A DNA stretch of 49,449 bases from PVC group bacterium (GTDB lineage Bacteria > Omnitrophota > Gorgyraeia > B26-G9). The stretch spans positions 1-49,449 of the forward strand of contig JAAEQR010000299.1 in the NCBI GenBank assembly GCA_024231215.1. The letters are read 5' to 3'. Positions 23,362 to 30,124 of the stretch are shown here, piece by piece; positions within the stretch are counted from its first letter, which is position 1; each line of letters opens with the position of its first letter. The notes beneath the pieces were generated by a model, which was not told where the DNA came from, made no database searches, and saw nothing but the letters and a program-made list of their open reading frames with translations. The position numbers were made by a program, and so were the translations under genes.

Positions 23362-23583
23362 TTATTCAAATTTCACTACATCTATTAAATCACATGTTTG
23401 TTGTACACTACAGTAATGACAAATTTCTGTAGAATCGCAGTAGGGATATAACGACTCACATCCATCGACACCGTATAATAACCAACTGAGATTTCTCACG
23501 ATATCAATCTCATCGTATTCCCATTCAGCGTCTATTTGATTACTGAGATATTTTACAATTCCTATAAACTGTTTACGCTTCAT
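23362..23583 (-). CDS. 73-residue hypothetical protein
   Basis: Start at the ATG at 23583 (MKRKQFIGIVKYLSNQ), which overlaps the upstream stop as TAATG. Five cysteines at the end (CESLYPYCDSTEICHYC, then QQTCD). Probable metal binding. Confidence 0.55.
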   Translation of the reverse strand: MKRKQFIGIVKYLSNQIDAEWEYDEIDIVRNLSWLLYGVDGCESLYPYCDSTEICHYCSVQQTCDLIDVVKFE

Positions 23584-23816
23584 TATAAAATACCTCCGTT
23601 GTTGTACTCGTTCCATGTGTTGAGTACCTCCATTGTTGGAGCATCCACGATTACTTCACAGTTTAAATCATCATCATGCCATAGCTCTAAATCTGTAGGC
23701 TCTGGCTCGTCTGACATGTTAGTCAATTCATATGGTATTAACACGCCTTTAACATCGACTAATAGGTCTATACAATAACCATTAATCATCGTTCCTAATG
23801 TGTTTATCTCATCCAT
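23583..23816 (-). CDS. 77-residue acidic protein
   Basis: Strongly acidic (MSDEPEPTDLELWHDDD). Standard leader GAGGTAAAATAAAATG. It shares the stretch MSDEPE with the gene at 24184, possibly chance. Unknown function. Confidence 0.5.
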   Translation of the reverse strand: MDEINTLGTMINGYCIDLLVDVKGVLIPYELTNMSDEPEPTDLELWHDDDLNCEVIVDAPTMEVLNTWNEYNNGGIL

Positions 23817-23822
23817 TTTATT

Positions 23823-23957
23823 TTACCTCTGTTTTGGTGTAAAACATGTACCGTTAGGAAAACTCCAACACGAGTTAAAGTATTTACAATACTCACATTC
23901 CTGTAGAGCATTCAATCGGTCCATGTCTGGTGCTTGTACTAATTTGTTTGTTGTCAT
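23823..23957 (-). CDS. 44-residue cysteine protein
   Basis: ECEYCKYFNSCWSFPNGTCF is four cysteines in a compact block, like small four-cysteine phage motifs. Begins MTTNKLVQAPDMD. Unknown. Confidence 0.55.
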   Translation of the reverse strand: MTTNKLVQAPDMDRLNALQECEYCKYFNSCWSFPNGTCFTPKQR

Positions 23958-23959
23958 TT

Positions 23960-24121
23960 TTAGTCAACTCCTAAATATTCACGTGTTTGTTGTATCATTT
24001 GTTCATTGGTCTGTATCCAATCGGTTATTGCTCCAATAGGAACAGGTGTAAAAGCTTGACATAATTTACTATACTCTTTAAGAGCATTGAATACATCTTG
24101 TTCAGTTATTTGTTTATCCAT
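23960..24121 (-). CDS. 53-residue hypothetical protein
   Basis: MDKQITEQDVFNALKEY at the start resembles the start of the zinc-finger gene at 22794 (MNKQITEQ), so the 5' segment may have been copied. The rest is helical. Leader GAGGTAAACTAAAAATG. Confidence 0.55.
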   Translation of the reverse strand: MDKQITEQDVFNALKEYSKLCQAFTPVPIGAITDWIQTNEQMIQQTREYLGVD

Positions 24122-24183
24122 TTTTAGTTTACCTCTATTTTATAAGTATATATGAAAATAACTAAGTGTTATTTGGTTATACC

Positions 24184-24384
24184 TTATAATTTAAGTTGGT
24201 CTTTTATTTTAATCCACACAGCAAAACTCTTATTGTCCATCCATCGTTCTGGCTCGTCGGACATGAATCTTCTAATCCATTCCTCAAAATAAGTGTCTGT
24301 CGTGTAAAAGAATTCAAATTGTTTATTCTCAAATCTACGACTAAAGAATATAGCCGTGATTTTGATTGCGTTTTCTCTATTCAT
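24184..24384 (-). CDS. 66-residue basic protein
   Basis: Aromatic and basic (FFSRRFENKQFEFFY; WIRRFMSDEPERW). Leader GAGGTAAAATAAAAATG, which itself is the last part of the NKQT-peptide frame upstream. Not recognised. Confidence 0.5.
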   Translation of the reverse strand: MNRENAIKITAIFFSRRFENKQFEFFYTTDTYFEEWIRRFMSDEPERWMDNKSFAVWIKIKDQLKL

Positions 24385-24386
24385 TT

Positions 24387-24449
24387 TTATTTTACCTCAG
24401 TTTGTTTATTGGTTTGTTTATTGGTTTGTTTATTGGTTTGTTTATTCAT
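24387..24449 (-). CDS. 20-residue peptide of NKQT repeats (possible leader peptide)
   Basis: The frame reads M-(NKQT)x4-EVK and stops three bases before the next gene's ATG. It starts 8 bases inside the end of the 83-residue gene upstream. The repeats stand in place of a normal spacer. It may be translated as a coupling peptide, or be an accidental frame on a 12-bp tandem repeat. Confidence 0.3.
   Translation of the reverse strand: MNKQTNKQTNKQTNKQTEVK
24399..24446. repeat. Four tandem 12-bp units
   Basis: The unit GGTTTGTTTATT (minus strand AATAAACAAACC) is repeated four times, with one base change in the last copy. A slippage-type microsatellite, the only one of its kind seen in the genome. 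Confidence 0.9.
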
Positions 24450-24693
24450 TCTCATGTGTGCCAAGAACCATCTCGTAATACATCATGTTCTCGTACTCGT
24501 CATATTTAACAATTAATTTCCATTGCTTATTTCTCTCTCTATACTCTAATACCTCATTGAGAGATACATTTAACGCATGTGCTATATCTCGCGTGTTTAA
24601 ACTGTTATACTCTAAAAATCGTACAACAGCACTTTTCATCCTTGAGTTGTAGTTATCGTACAAGCTTCTTATCAATATTTCTATTCCATCCAT
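24442..24693 (-). CDS. Putative helix-turn-helix protein
   Basis: 83 residues. LNTRDIAHALNVSLNEVLEYRER fits a helix-turn-helix, suggesting a small DNA-binding regulator. The N-terminal helix may be a dimer contact. Last AT-rich gene before the GC-richer island. Confidence 0.5.
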   Translation of the reverse strand: MDGIEILIRSLYDNYNSRMKSAVVRFLEYNSLNTRDIAHALNVSLNEVLEYRERNKQWKLIVKYDEYENMMYYEMVLGTHENE

Positions 24694-24772
24694 GTTTGTT
24701 CTACTCTTGGTTTGTTTTATTCTGTGTTTGTTTTATTCTTGTCTGTGTTGTGAGTGTGAAAAAAAAAATAGC

Positions 24773-25048
24773 TCAGAAGCTGAACTTGTCAGCTTTCTGA
24801 GTGGTCTTAAAGAACTTAGCCTCGCAGTTGTCTACTGCTGTTCTGATGTGAGCAAATGCCTTCTCAATCTCATCAGCAGTGTACTCGTAGGAAGCTGTAG
24901 AACTACAGTTCCCGAGTATTCTCAGCGAGTCGAGTACCTTCTGTACTCTTGCCGTGCCGAGTCTTGCGAATAGCTCGGCTTTGGTTTCCTTAGTTTGAGC
25001 AATTTTGCTCGTGGTCTTCTTGGTCTTGGTCTGTTTAGTTTGTGCCAT
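24773..25048 (-). CDS. 91-residue basic protein in the GC-rich island
   Basis: Lys/Thr-rich start (MAQTKQTKTKKTTSKIAQTK), like a nucleic-acid-binding tail, then a helical domain. Codons are clearly GC-richer than in neighbouring genes (CTC, GAG, GCC). The AAAGGTAAATCTAAAATG leader is of the standard viral type. No family recognised. Confidence 0.55.
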   Translation of the reverse strand: MAQTKQTKTKKTTSKIAQTKETKAELFARLGTARVQKVLDSLRILGNCSSTASYEYTADEIEKAFAHIRTAVDNCEAKFFKTTQKADKFSF

Positions 25049-25081
25049 TTTAGATTTACCTTTTATGGTGTTTTGGAGCTA

Positions 25082-25258
25082 TTAGCTCCTATTTAGGACT
25101 TCTGCTTTCTGGATATTAGAGCCTCGCTTCTCGATGATTTGCTCTACAGTAAGCGTTCCAGCGTCGAGGTCTGAGATTATACCCTCTATCCTGATTAGCT
25201 CGTCTGTGAGTAGCTCCAGCGCCCAGCTCGGTGTCTCAGATTTGCTCTCAGAGGTCAT
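25082..25258 (-). CDS. 58-residue acidic protein in the GC-rich island
   Basis: Start at 25258 (MTSESKSETPSWALELL), just after the stop of the upstream gene; GGAGGCGCTGTGA lies before it. Helical, with the alternating acidic pattern EGIISDLDAGTLTVEQIIE. Same GC-rich codon style as its two neighbours. Confidence 0.5.
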   Translation of the reverse strand: MTSESKSETPSWALELLTDELIRIEGIISDLDAGTLTVEQIIEKRGSNIQKAEVLNRS

Positions 25259-25259
25259 T

Positions 25260-25868
25260 TCACAGCGCCTCCGCATATGCCTTGTAGCGTCTTGAGGCTT
25301 GGTCTGGTGTCATTTTAACCGTGTTGTTTAGAGTGTCGATACCTCGCACTCTGGCTTGAGCCTGAGTAAGCTCAGCTGTGCTTTTGGCTCGTGGCTCAGC
25401 GTGTCTAATCCTTGCGTCGTGTACGCTCTGAGTTTGCTCTGGTGTAAGCTCTGGTGCTTGTCTCGTAGGTGTCTCACGAGCGACTTTCTGGCTTGCTTCT
25501 GCCATGCTCCCATGAGCCATTCTGATGTGAGCTTTTAGCCCTTTAACAGTAAAGAGCTTACCGCGTGTGTTCCTAACAGAACCGCAACAGGGACAAGTAC
25601 GAAAATTTCGCTTCTGTGAGCCCCGTACTGAGCATGAGACTATAGACTCTCGAGCTATAACCACAGTAAGAGCTTTATACTGTTTTCTCTCAGCGTTGTA
25701 GAGGCTCTTATCCGTCTTATACTGCGAATACAGAGCTTTTGCAAATAACGGCTTAAACTCGAACGAGACATGATTTAAGCCAATTTTGAAGCGTCGAGCT
25801 GTGCCCGTGTAAGTGTGCCCAGCCTTGTCAGTGAGGCTAAAGCCTCCTAATATGTTTACAGTGTCCAT
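25260..25868 (-). CDS. C2H2 zinc-finger protein in the GC-rich island
   Basis: 202 residues. The middle holds CPCCGSVRNTRGKLFTVKGLKAH-type spacing (Cys-x2-Cys, then His and a second His in KAHIRMAHG), a C2H2 finger. The N-terminal domain is strand-rich and basic; the C-terminal part is low-complexity Ala/Arg/Thr/Gln helix. Transcribed from a TATA box 25 bases before its ATG, so probably leaderless. Base composition unlike the rest of the genome. A likely DNA-binding regulator, first gene of its unit. Confidence 0.6.
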   Translation of the reverse strand: MDTVNILGGFSLTDKAGHTYTGTARRFKIGLNHVSFEFKPLFAKALYSQYKTDKSLYNAERKQYKALTVVIARESIVSCSVRGSQKRNFRTCPCCGSVRNTRGKLFTVKGLKAHIRMAHGSMAEASQKVARETPTRQAPELTPEQTQSVHDARIRHAEPRAKSTAELTQAQARVRGIDTLNNTVKMTPDQASRRYKAYAEAL

Positions 25869-26702
25869 ACTACTATAAGTGTACTGGGATATATAAAGGT
25901 TGCGAACCGCCCTATGAGGTTTTGGAGCTTGGAGCGACTATTCTGTGATGACTTGCTCATATTGTCATAAAACAAGCCTCTCAAACACTCGTTAAGCGTA
26001 AAACTGAGCCTCAGAGGTTTAAGTCTAATCGAGTACTTCAAACTATACCACAATGCCTCTACCAGGCCAAATAACACCAATTAGCGTAAAACACCTTGTT
26101 TAGGTCTGAAGTAGTATCAGAGTGGTATATGAAGTACCAAAAGAACGATATGAGTACCGAGCGCCAAACAAGCTCCAAATAGGTAATGTATCTCTTAACT
26201 GAACTCGGCATCCCAGTGCCACCTCAAGCCTAAACAACGGTGATTAGCGTAGAATAGCCGAAGGATGCTCCATTACTCATTACAATAGGAATAGAAGTAC
26301 CACCCTGCTAGTACCAACGAGAGATAACTTGAGAACGATTACCACCTCACTGAATCTCCTATCCTAATACATCACCGCTCATGCTCCTCATACTTCAGCC
26401 AGGCCAGGGAATCGATGGAGACGCCTCCTTCCCGCATTCTGTTAGACGCACCCTGACTGACCCGCCGAGCACCCCTCCCAGTGTGTCCCTGAGCGTCAGG
26501 CACGCATCAAAACGCACCTACGAGAAGAAGCTGCGTAGTCTTAACCAGATAGGAGTAGGAGCGTTTTCGCCGTGGTCTCTCTCTACACCCAAAAAATCTG
26601 CTCAGAGCACAGCCAGAATGGAAAATGCGCCCACCCATATTTCACCGAAAGTGGTAAGCCGGTAAAACTCCAGCGCGTAGTAATGCCCGTTGGAACATTT
26701 GA
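25869..26702. other. Non-coding, GC-richer region at the coding-strand switch (origin or RNA candidate)
   Basis: About 0.83 kb without a convincing gene. Contents: three copies of TTA(A)GCGTAAAAC-type motif (25992, 26081, 26244), an imperfect inverted pair CACCTTGTTTAGG (26092-26104) and CCTAAACAACGGTG (26229-26242), and several AGTACC words. Minus-strand genes end on its left and plus-strand genes begin on its right. No tRNA was found. Replication origin, structured RNA or foreign insert are all possible. Confidence 0.5.
25886..25903 (-). promoter_or_regulatory. Archaeal TATA promoter, leaderless
   Basis: Minus strand GCAACCTTTATATATCCC: a TTTATATA box centred about 25 bases before the ATG at 25868, with an AACC-like B-recognition stretch in front. 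The transcript should start at or next to the ATG. Confidence 0.65.
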
Positions 26703-26817
26703 TGTCTTAAGTACCAGTATATTCATCTATTACACTCAGTGAAAGTATATAATAATTAATTATATTTTTAAAAAAACGGTATATAAGAATGTTGGGAAAA
26801 TATTGGTAATTGTGGCA
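26703..26817 (+). promoter_or_regulatory. Inverted-repeat promoter/operator element B (terminase operon)
   Basis: Arms: ATACTGGTACTTAAGACA on the minus strand (26703-26720) and ATATTGGTAATTGTGGCA on the plus strand (26800-26817), centres 97 bp apart. The plus strand block AAAAACGGTATATAAGAAT (26772-26790) is identical to that of element A and again stands 9 bases before the near arm. The plus-strand unit reads toward the terminase gene. The arm should lie over the transcription start, as expected for a repressor or initiator site. Confidence 0.75.
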
Positions 26818-26827
26818 GCGGTTTTTT

Positions 26828-26873
26828 GTGGTAAAAAAATTTTGCGCGGTTTGATTTTTTATGCCTTTACCAC
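26828..26873 (+). promoter_or_regulatory. 5'-leader inverted repeat before terminase
   Basis: GTGGTAAA (26828-26835) and TTTACCAC (26866-26873) form a perfect 8-bp stem with a 30-base loop in the expected leader of the terminase transcript. It could be an RNA hairpin or an operator. Confidence 0.4.
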
Positions 26874-26930
26874 TTTTATAACTATATCAACGATAATATT
26901 AAAAAAATTCAACAACAAAAATATAACTAA

Positions 26931-28862
26931 ATGGTAAAAATGTCTAAACATAACCCAAAAGTGAAGCAAGGCTCAAAGCTTCCCGATGATTTGATTCAAA
27001 ATATCCAAGTTTTATACGCCAATGGTTGTACCCAAAGACAAGTTGCCAGCTTGACAGGATGCTCAACCGGTGTGGTCGCCAAATATTGTAAAGACGTTCA
27101 GCGTTTGCCAGCACATTTACAAAAAAACCCATTTAAGCCGAACCCTGAAATTGCAGCTATTAAGACTGTGGGTGCGCGAAAACCGTCAATAGAATCGATG
27201 AAGGAAGATGGATCTTATGACGATATTGAATATTGGATTGGTGAACACGAAATTGGGACTCCTTTTAAAGGTCCTCTCGATAAAATACCGTTAGAGCGCC
27301 TGCAAGAACTGATGCAAGAACCAACAGGCTACCATTCCAAATTAAACATGGGTGATTGGGCGAGACATTATTTAGGTGGACACGAAGGACGCTTTTTACT
27401 ACATCCGCCGCATTTATGGTCCAAATTACAATACGAAATATTTAGTTATTGGGAAAAACACCAACGGCTTATGGTTGAGACTTTCCGAGATGCTGGTAAA
27501 ACAATGTGTGGTGATGGAGTCTTAACGCGCGAAATTTGTGAACACGTCGATTCAAATTACTTCGTGATGTCGGAAACGCGCCAGAAAGCTGGTAAAAGGG
27601 TTAAACACGTCGGAGATATACTTTTAACCAACAAACGCGTGATTGCCGATTATGGATTTTTACCACATACAAATAAATACGAAGGACACAAACAATCGTG
27701 GAAGAGTGATGAGATCACGGTAAAACGTAATTTCAAACAAACAGACCCCTCATTGATGGCTTTCTCGTCAGATTCATCGAATGCAACAGGCGCGCACTTT
27801 GCAGGAGGTATATTTGACGATGTCTGGTCCTTCTCTTTAGAACAAAACTCTCAAAGGAACAAAGAAAAATGGCTTGGGTGGTACGATGGAGAATTAGAAG
27901 GTTGCCTCGAAAACGCGTGGGAAATGTGGTTACTTACCAGGAAAGGTCCAACAGACCTATATCAAGACATAGAAGATCGCCAATTTCACGTTGTTTACCG
28001 AAAACCCGCCGTTATTAAATTTCCATCTAAATGGGAAGTGAAATATAAAAATGTGGAAGGACGAAAAGTGTTCGACAAAATAGTGGTAAAGTCGAAAGAT
28101 TGGGAAATTACGGACGATGGGAACGGACGCTTCGACATGGAGTTCTTTTTAGAGAAAATGAGTAAAATGGATGCGGTAAAATGGGAATCAGAATACCAAC
28201 TTAACGCCATTGCAGCACATGGAAGGTTCTGGAATCTCAAAAATTTACGATATATTAACGGTTATCAGAGTTTTATACGCGATATTCAATCCGATAATAG
28301 ATCTAAACTACTTAGAGTAATAGGATTCATGGATTTAGCATTTGGACAGACAGAACGCGCCGATTTTACGTGTTTAGCCATCGTCGCGACCATCGACAAT
28401 AAGTTTTACTTTCTTGAAAATTACCTCAAACGAGGAGCTACCGAACAAGATATGGCAAACATGATAAAAAGAGCTTGTGATGAGTTCCCAATGATGCGTA
28501 CAATCCATATTGAAGCTGATTTACATCAAACTGAACGCGTACAATCTCTTAAAAAGAAATGTCCTTATGTTGCGGTATTGCCTTTTCTTACCAGACAAGA
28601 AATGAATCTGCTTTACAAAAACGATAGTGCAAAACGAGTAAATTTAGAGAAAAAACCATTACGGATATGGACGCAATTAGAGGCATTGATAGCTTCAAAT
28701 AGGCTATATATAAACAAATACATGCTTAATTATAAAGAATGGGAAGATGAAATGCGAACATTTCCTTCGTGTAGACATTTTGATGTAATCGATGCCGTGT
28801 CTAATGGCATGTCGTGTTTGGCTAAAAGTTCGAGTATAATGTTTGTACTATCTGGTACTTAA
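26931..28862 (+). CDS. terL: Terminase large subunit with N-terminal helix-turn-helix
   Basis: 643 residues. The N-terminus holds a helix-turn-helix (LYANGCTQRQVASLTGCSTG, about 27-50). The ATPase has a Walker A-like VETFRDAGKT near 183 and Walker B GGIFDDVW near 290. The RNase H-type nuclease has GFMDLAFGQTERADF near 467, HIEADLHQTE near 525 and FDVIDAVSNG near 623, the three acidic positions. It packages DNA into the prohead. No separate small subunit was found nearby, so the fused helix-turn-helix may recognise the viral DNA. A second Met at 26940 is an alternative start. Confidence 0.9.
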   Translation: MVKMSKHNPKVKQGSKLPDDLIQNIQVLYANGCTQRQVASLTGCSTGVVAKYCKDVQRLPAHLQKNPFKPNPEIAAIKTVGARKPSIESMKEDGSYDDIEYWIGEHEIGTPFKGPLDKIPLERLQELMQEPTGYHSKLNMGDWARHYLGGHEGRFLLHPPHLWSKLQYEIFSYWEKHQRLMVETFRDAGKTMCGDGVLTREICEHVDSNYFVMSETRQKAGKRVKHVGDILLTNKRVIADYGFLPHTNKYEGHKQSWKSDEITVKRNFKQTDPSLMAFSSDSSNATGAHFAGGIFDDVWSFSLEQNSQRNKEKWLGWYDGELEGCLENAWEMWLLTRKGPTDLYQDIEDRQFHVVYRKPAVIKFPSKWEVKYKNVEGRKVFDKIVVKSKDWEITDDGNGRFDMEFFLEKMSKMDAVKWESEYQLNAIAAHGRFWNLKNLRYINGYQSFIRDIQSDNRSKLLRVIGFMDLAFGQTERADFTCLAIVATIDNKFYFLENYLKRGATEQDMANMIKRACDEFPMMRTIHIEADLHQTERVQSLKKKCPYVAVLPFLTRQEMNLLYKNDSAKRVNLEKKPLRIWTQLEALIASNRLYINKYMLNYKEWEDEMRTFPSCRHFDVIDAVSNGMSCLAKSSSIMFVLSGT

Positions 28863-29107
28863 CATCCGCCGGCTTTCAACGGATCTATTTCACATTTTTC
28901 GCTTGTACAATACATTACTTCGTTAGGCATCACTTCTGATATTACCTCTTTTTTAATTTCTTTAATTTCCTTTCGGGTAAAATATTCGGGCGTGACGACT
29001 TGTTCAATTAAAAGGTCTAACTTATCATAACCTTTATATAAGTCTAATAGACTTTTTAGCATTGATAATTCAGAATTAGTCAATAATTTCATGTTATATT
29101 TGCTCAT
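28859..29107 (-). CDS. 82-residue hypothetical protein
   Basis: Helical N-terminal part (LTNSELSMLKSLLDLYKG) and two cysteines near the end (YCTSEKCEIDP). It converges with the terminase gene, overlapping its stop by 4 bases. Last gene of the minus-strand block that contains the TFIIB-like factor. Not recognised. Confidence 0.5.
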   Translation of the reverse strand: MSKYNMKLLTNSELSMLKSLLDLYKGYDKLDLLIEQVVTPEYFTRKEIKEIKKEVISEVMPNEVMYCTSEKCEIDPLKAGGC

Positions 29108-29202
29108 AAAATATAATAGAATTATTACAAAAAAAAGACAAAATGAGAGATGGGGACTTCTATTATCAAAATATTGTAGGATAGATTTCCTACCTTTATA
29201 AA

Positions 29203-29343
29203 CTATTTTTTAAATTTATGTTTTGTACAAACCTTTGAATAACTTATAGGAAAATGCCATTTATTACAAACGTTTGATTTTATATGTTTACAATTCCAAC
29301 ACGTCATTCCATCACAATAAAATTCCCATTTAACCTTACCCAT
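29203..29343 (-). CDS. 46-residue cysteine-rich basic protein
   Basis: FYCDGMTCWNCKHIKSNVC and KVCTKHKFKK: five cysteines and several lysines. The start overlaps the upstream stop as TAATG. Likely metal-binding nucleic-acid protein. Confidence 0.55.
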   Translation of the reverse strand: MGKVKWEFYCDGMTCWNCKHIKSNVCNKWHFPISYSKVCTKHKFKK

Positions 29344-29549
29344 TAACCCCCACTCACATGTAATGTATTAGTTGAATAACTTTCACAATATGGACATTTT
29401 ATATGGATTTTAACGTATTCATGTAAAAATATTTTACTACAATCTTGACATTGATATGTCATCATCTCGTTGTACTTATTACATTTCGGACACTGGAATA
29501 TCCCATTAACCAGTCCATAACTCGTACCACATTTACCGCAGCTTCTCAT
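29343..29549 (-). CDS. 68-residue tandem zinc-ribbon protein
   Basis: Two or three CxxC pairs per site: SCGKCGTSYG, FQCPKCNKYN, YQCQDCSKIF and IKCPYCESYS. This is a double ribbon of rubredoxin type. GGGAGAG precedes the ATG. Its closeness to the TFIIB-like gene suggests a transcription-related role (inference). Confidence 0.65.
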   Translation of the reverse strand: MRSCGKCGTSYGLVNGIFQCPKCNKYNEMMTYQCQDCSKIFLHEYVKIHIKCPYCESYSTNTLHVSGG

Positions 29550-29643
29550 GTCTCTCCCTTTCCTCTTTTAGTTTAGCTAAAAACTCTTTAACGTGCATTT
29601 CATAGATTTCACAATCATGCGACTTTTCTTCCAATTCTATCAC
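29533..29643 (-). CDS. 36-residue charged helix (GTG start)
   Basis: Frame VIELEEKSHDCEIYEMHV continuing as a Lys/Glu helix, starting at GTG with GGAATGG just upstream. It overlaps both neighbours in other frames. Weak case, based on gene-chain fit. Confidence 0.35.
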   Translation of the reverse strand: MIELEEKSHDCEIYEMHVKEFLAKLKEERERHEKLR

Positions 29644-30124
29644 CCATTCCTTTTATTTTTCTATATATTTTATCTATTGTATTATATGTTATCTTATTTT
29701 TTGGTCCAGCGCCCTTATGAACAATAGCCTGATGGTATCTATCTATCAGGGCCATGTCATTGGGCGGAAACAAGTATTTTATGATTTCCCTACATGTTAG
29801 GGGGTCTTCGCGCAAAATTCTTTGTATGTAGTAATAAGCGTTAGGCTCTAATACAAATGGTAATATGAAACTGATTTTACGGTTAATATCAGCCACCTTC
29901 TGATTGTCAAGAATTTTTGCGTGTACCGCCTCTTCACGCTCTTTCTTAAGCCTATCTATCTCTTCTTGTTCTTTGGCTCGTTGTATTTTCTCTTCTAATA
30001 AATTTAATTTAGTAACTTTCTTTCTCGCGTCATAAGTACCTTTTAATTCTTCAGTACCGAGAATGTCTTCAATTAAATCGATTTTTCCGGTCTTTCCCTT
30101 ATATTTACCTCTAAGCCTTGGCAT
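29615..30124 (-). CDS. 169-residue coiled-coil protein
   Basis: Basic N-terminus (MPRLRGKYKGKTGKID), a charged coiled coil at about 40-80 (KIQRAKEQEEIDRLKKERE), then a helical C-terminal domain with a basic end. Coupled to the TFIIB-like gene by a 14-base overlap, so the two proteins may work together. No family recognised. Confidence 0.5.
   Translation of the reverse strand: MPRLRGKYKGKTGKIDLIEDILGTEELKGTYDARKKVTKLNLLEEKIQRAKEQEEIDRLKKEREEAVHAKILDNQKVADINRKISFILPFVLEPNAYYYIQRILREDPLTCREIIKYLFPPNDMALIDRYHQAIVHKGAGPKNKITYNTIDKIYRKIKGMGDRIGRKVA

Noticed and set aside
25856-26080. 74-residue minus-strand frame upstream of the C2H2 gene
   Set aside because: It covers the clear TATA promoter of the 25868 gene, has no ribosome-binding site and no protein-like features.
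26381-26665. 94-residue plus-strand frame in the non-coding GC-rich region
   Set aside because: No ribosome-binding site, no promoter in front, protein looks random, and it lies outside any gene chain.
26041-26700. Search for tRNA genes in the largest gap
   Set aside because: No TPsiC-loop or acceptor-stem pattern could be found by eye on either strand.
28848-28866. Partial match to the 18-bp motif at the end of the terminase gene
   Set aside because: Only part of the motif matches and it lies in codons for the protein end without a TATA box in front; probably chance.
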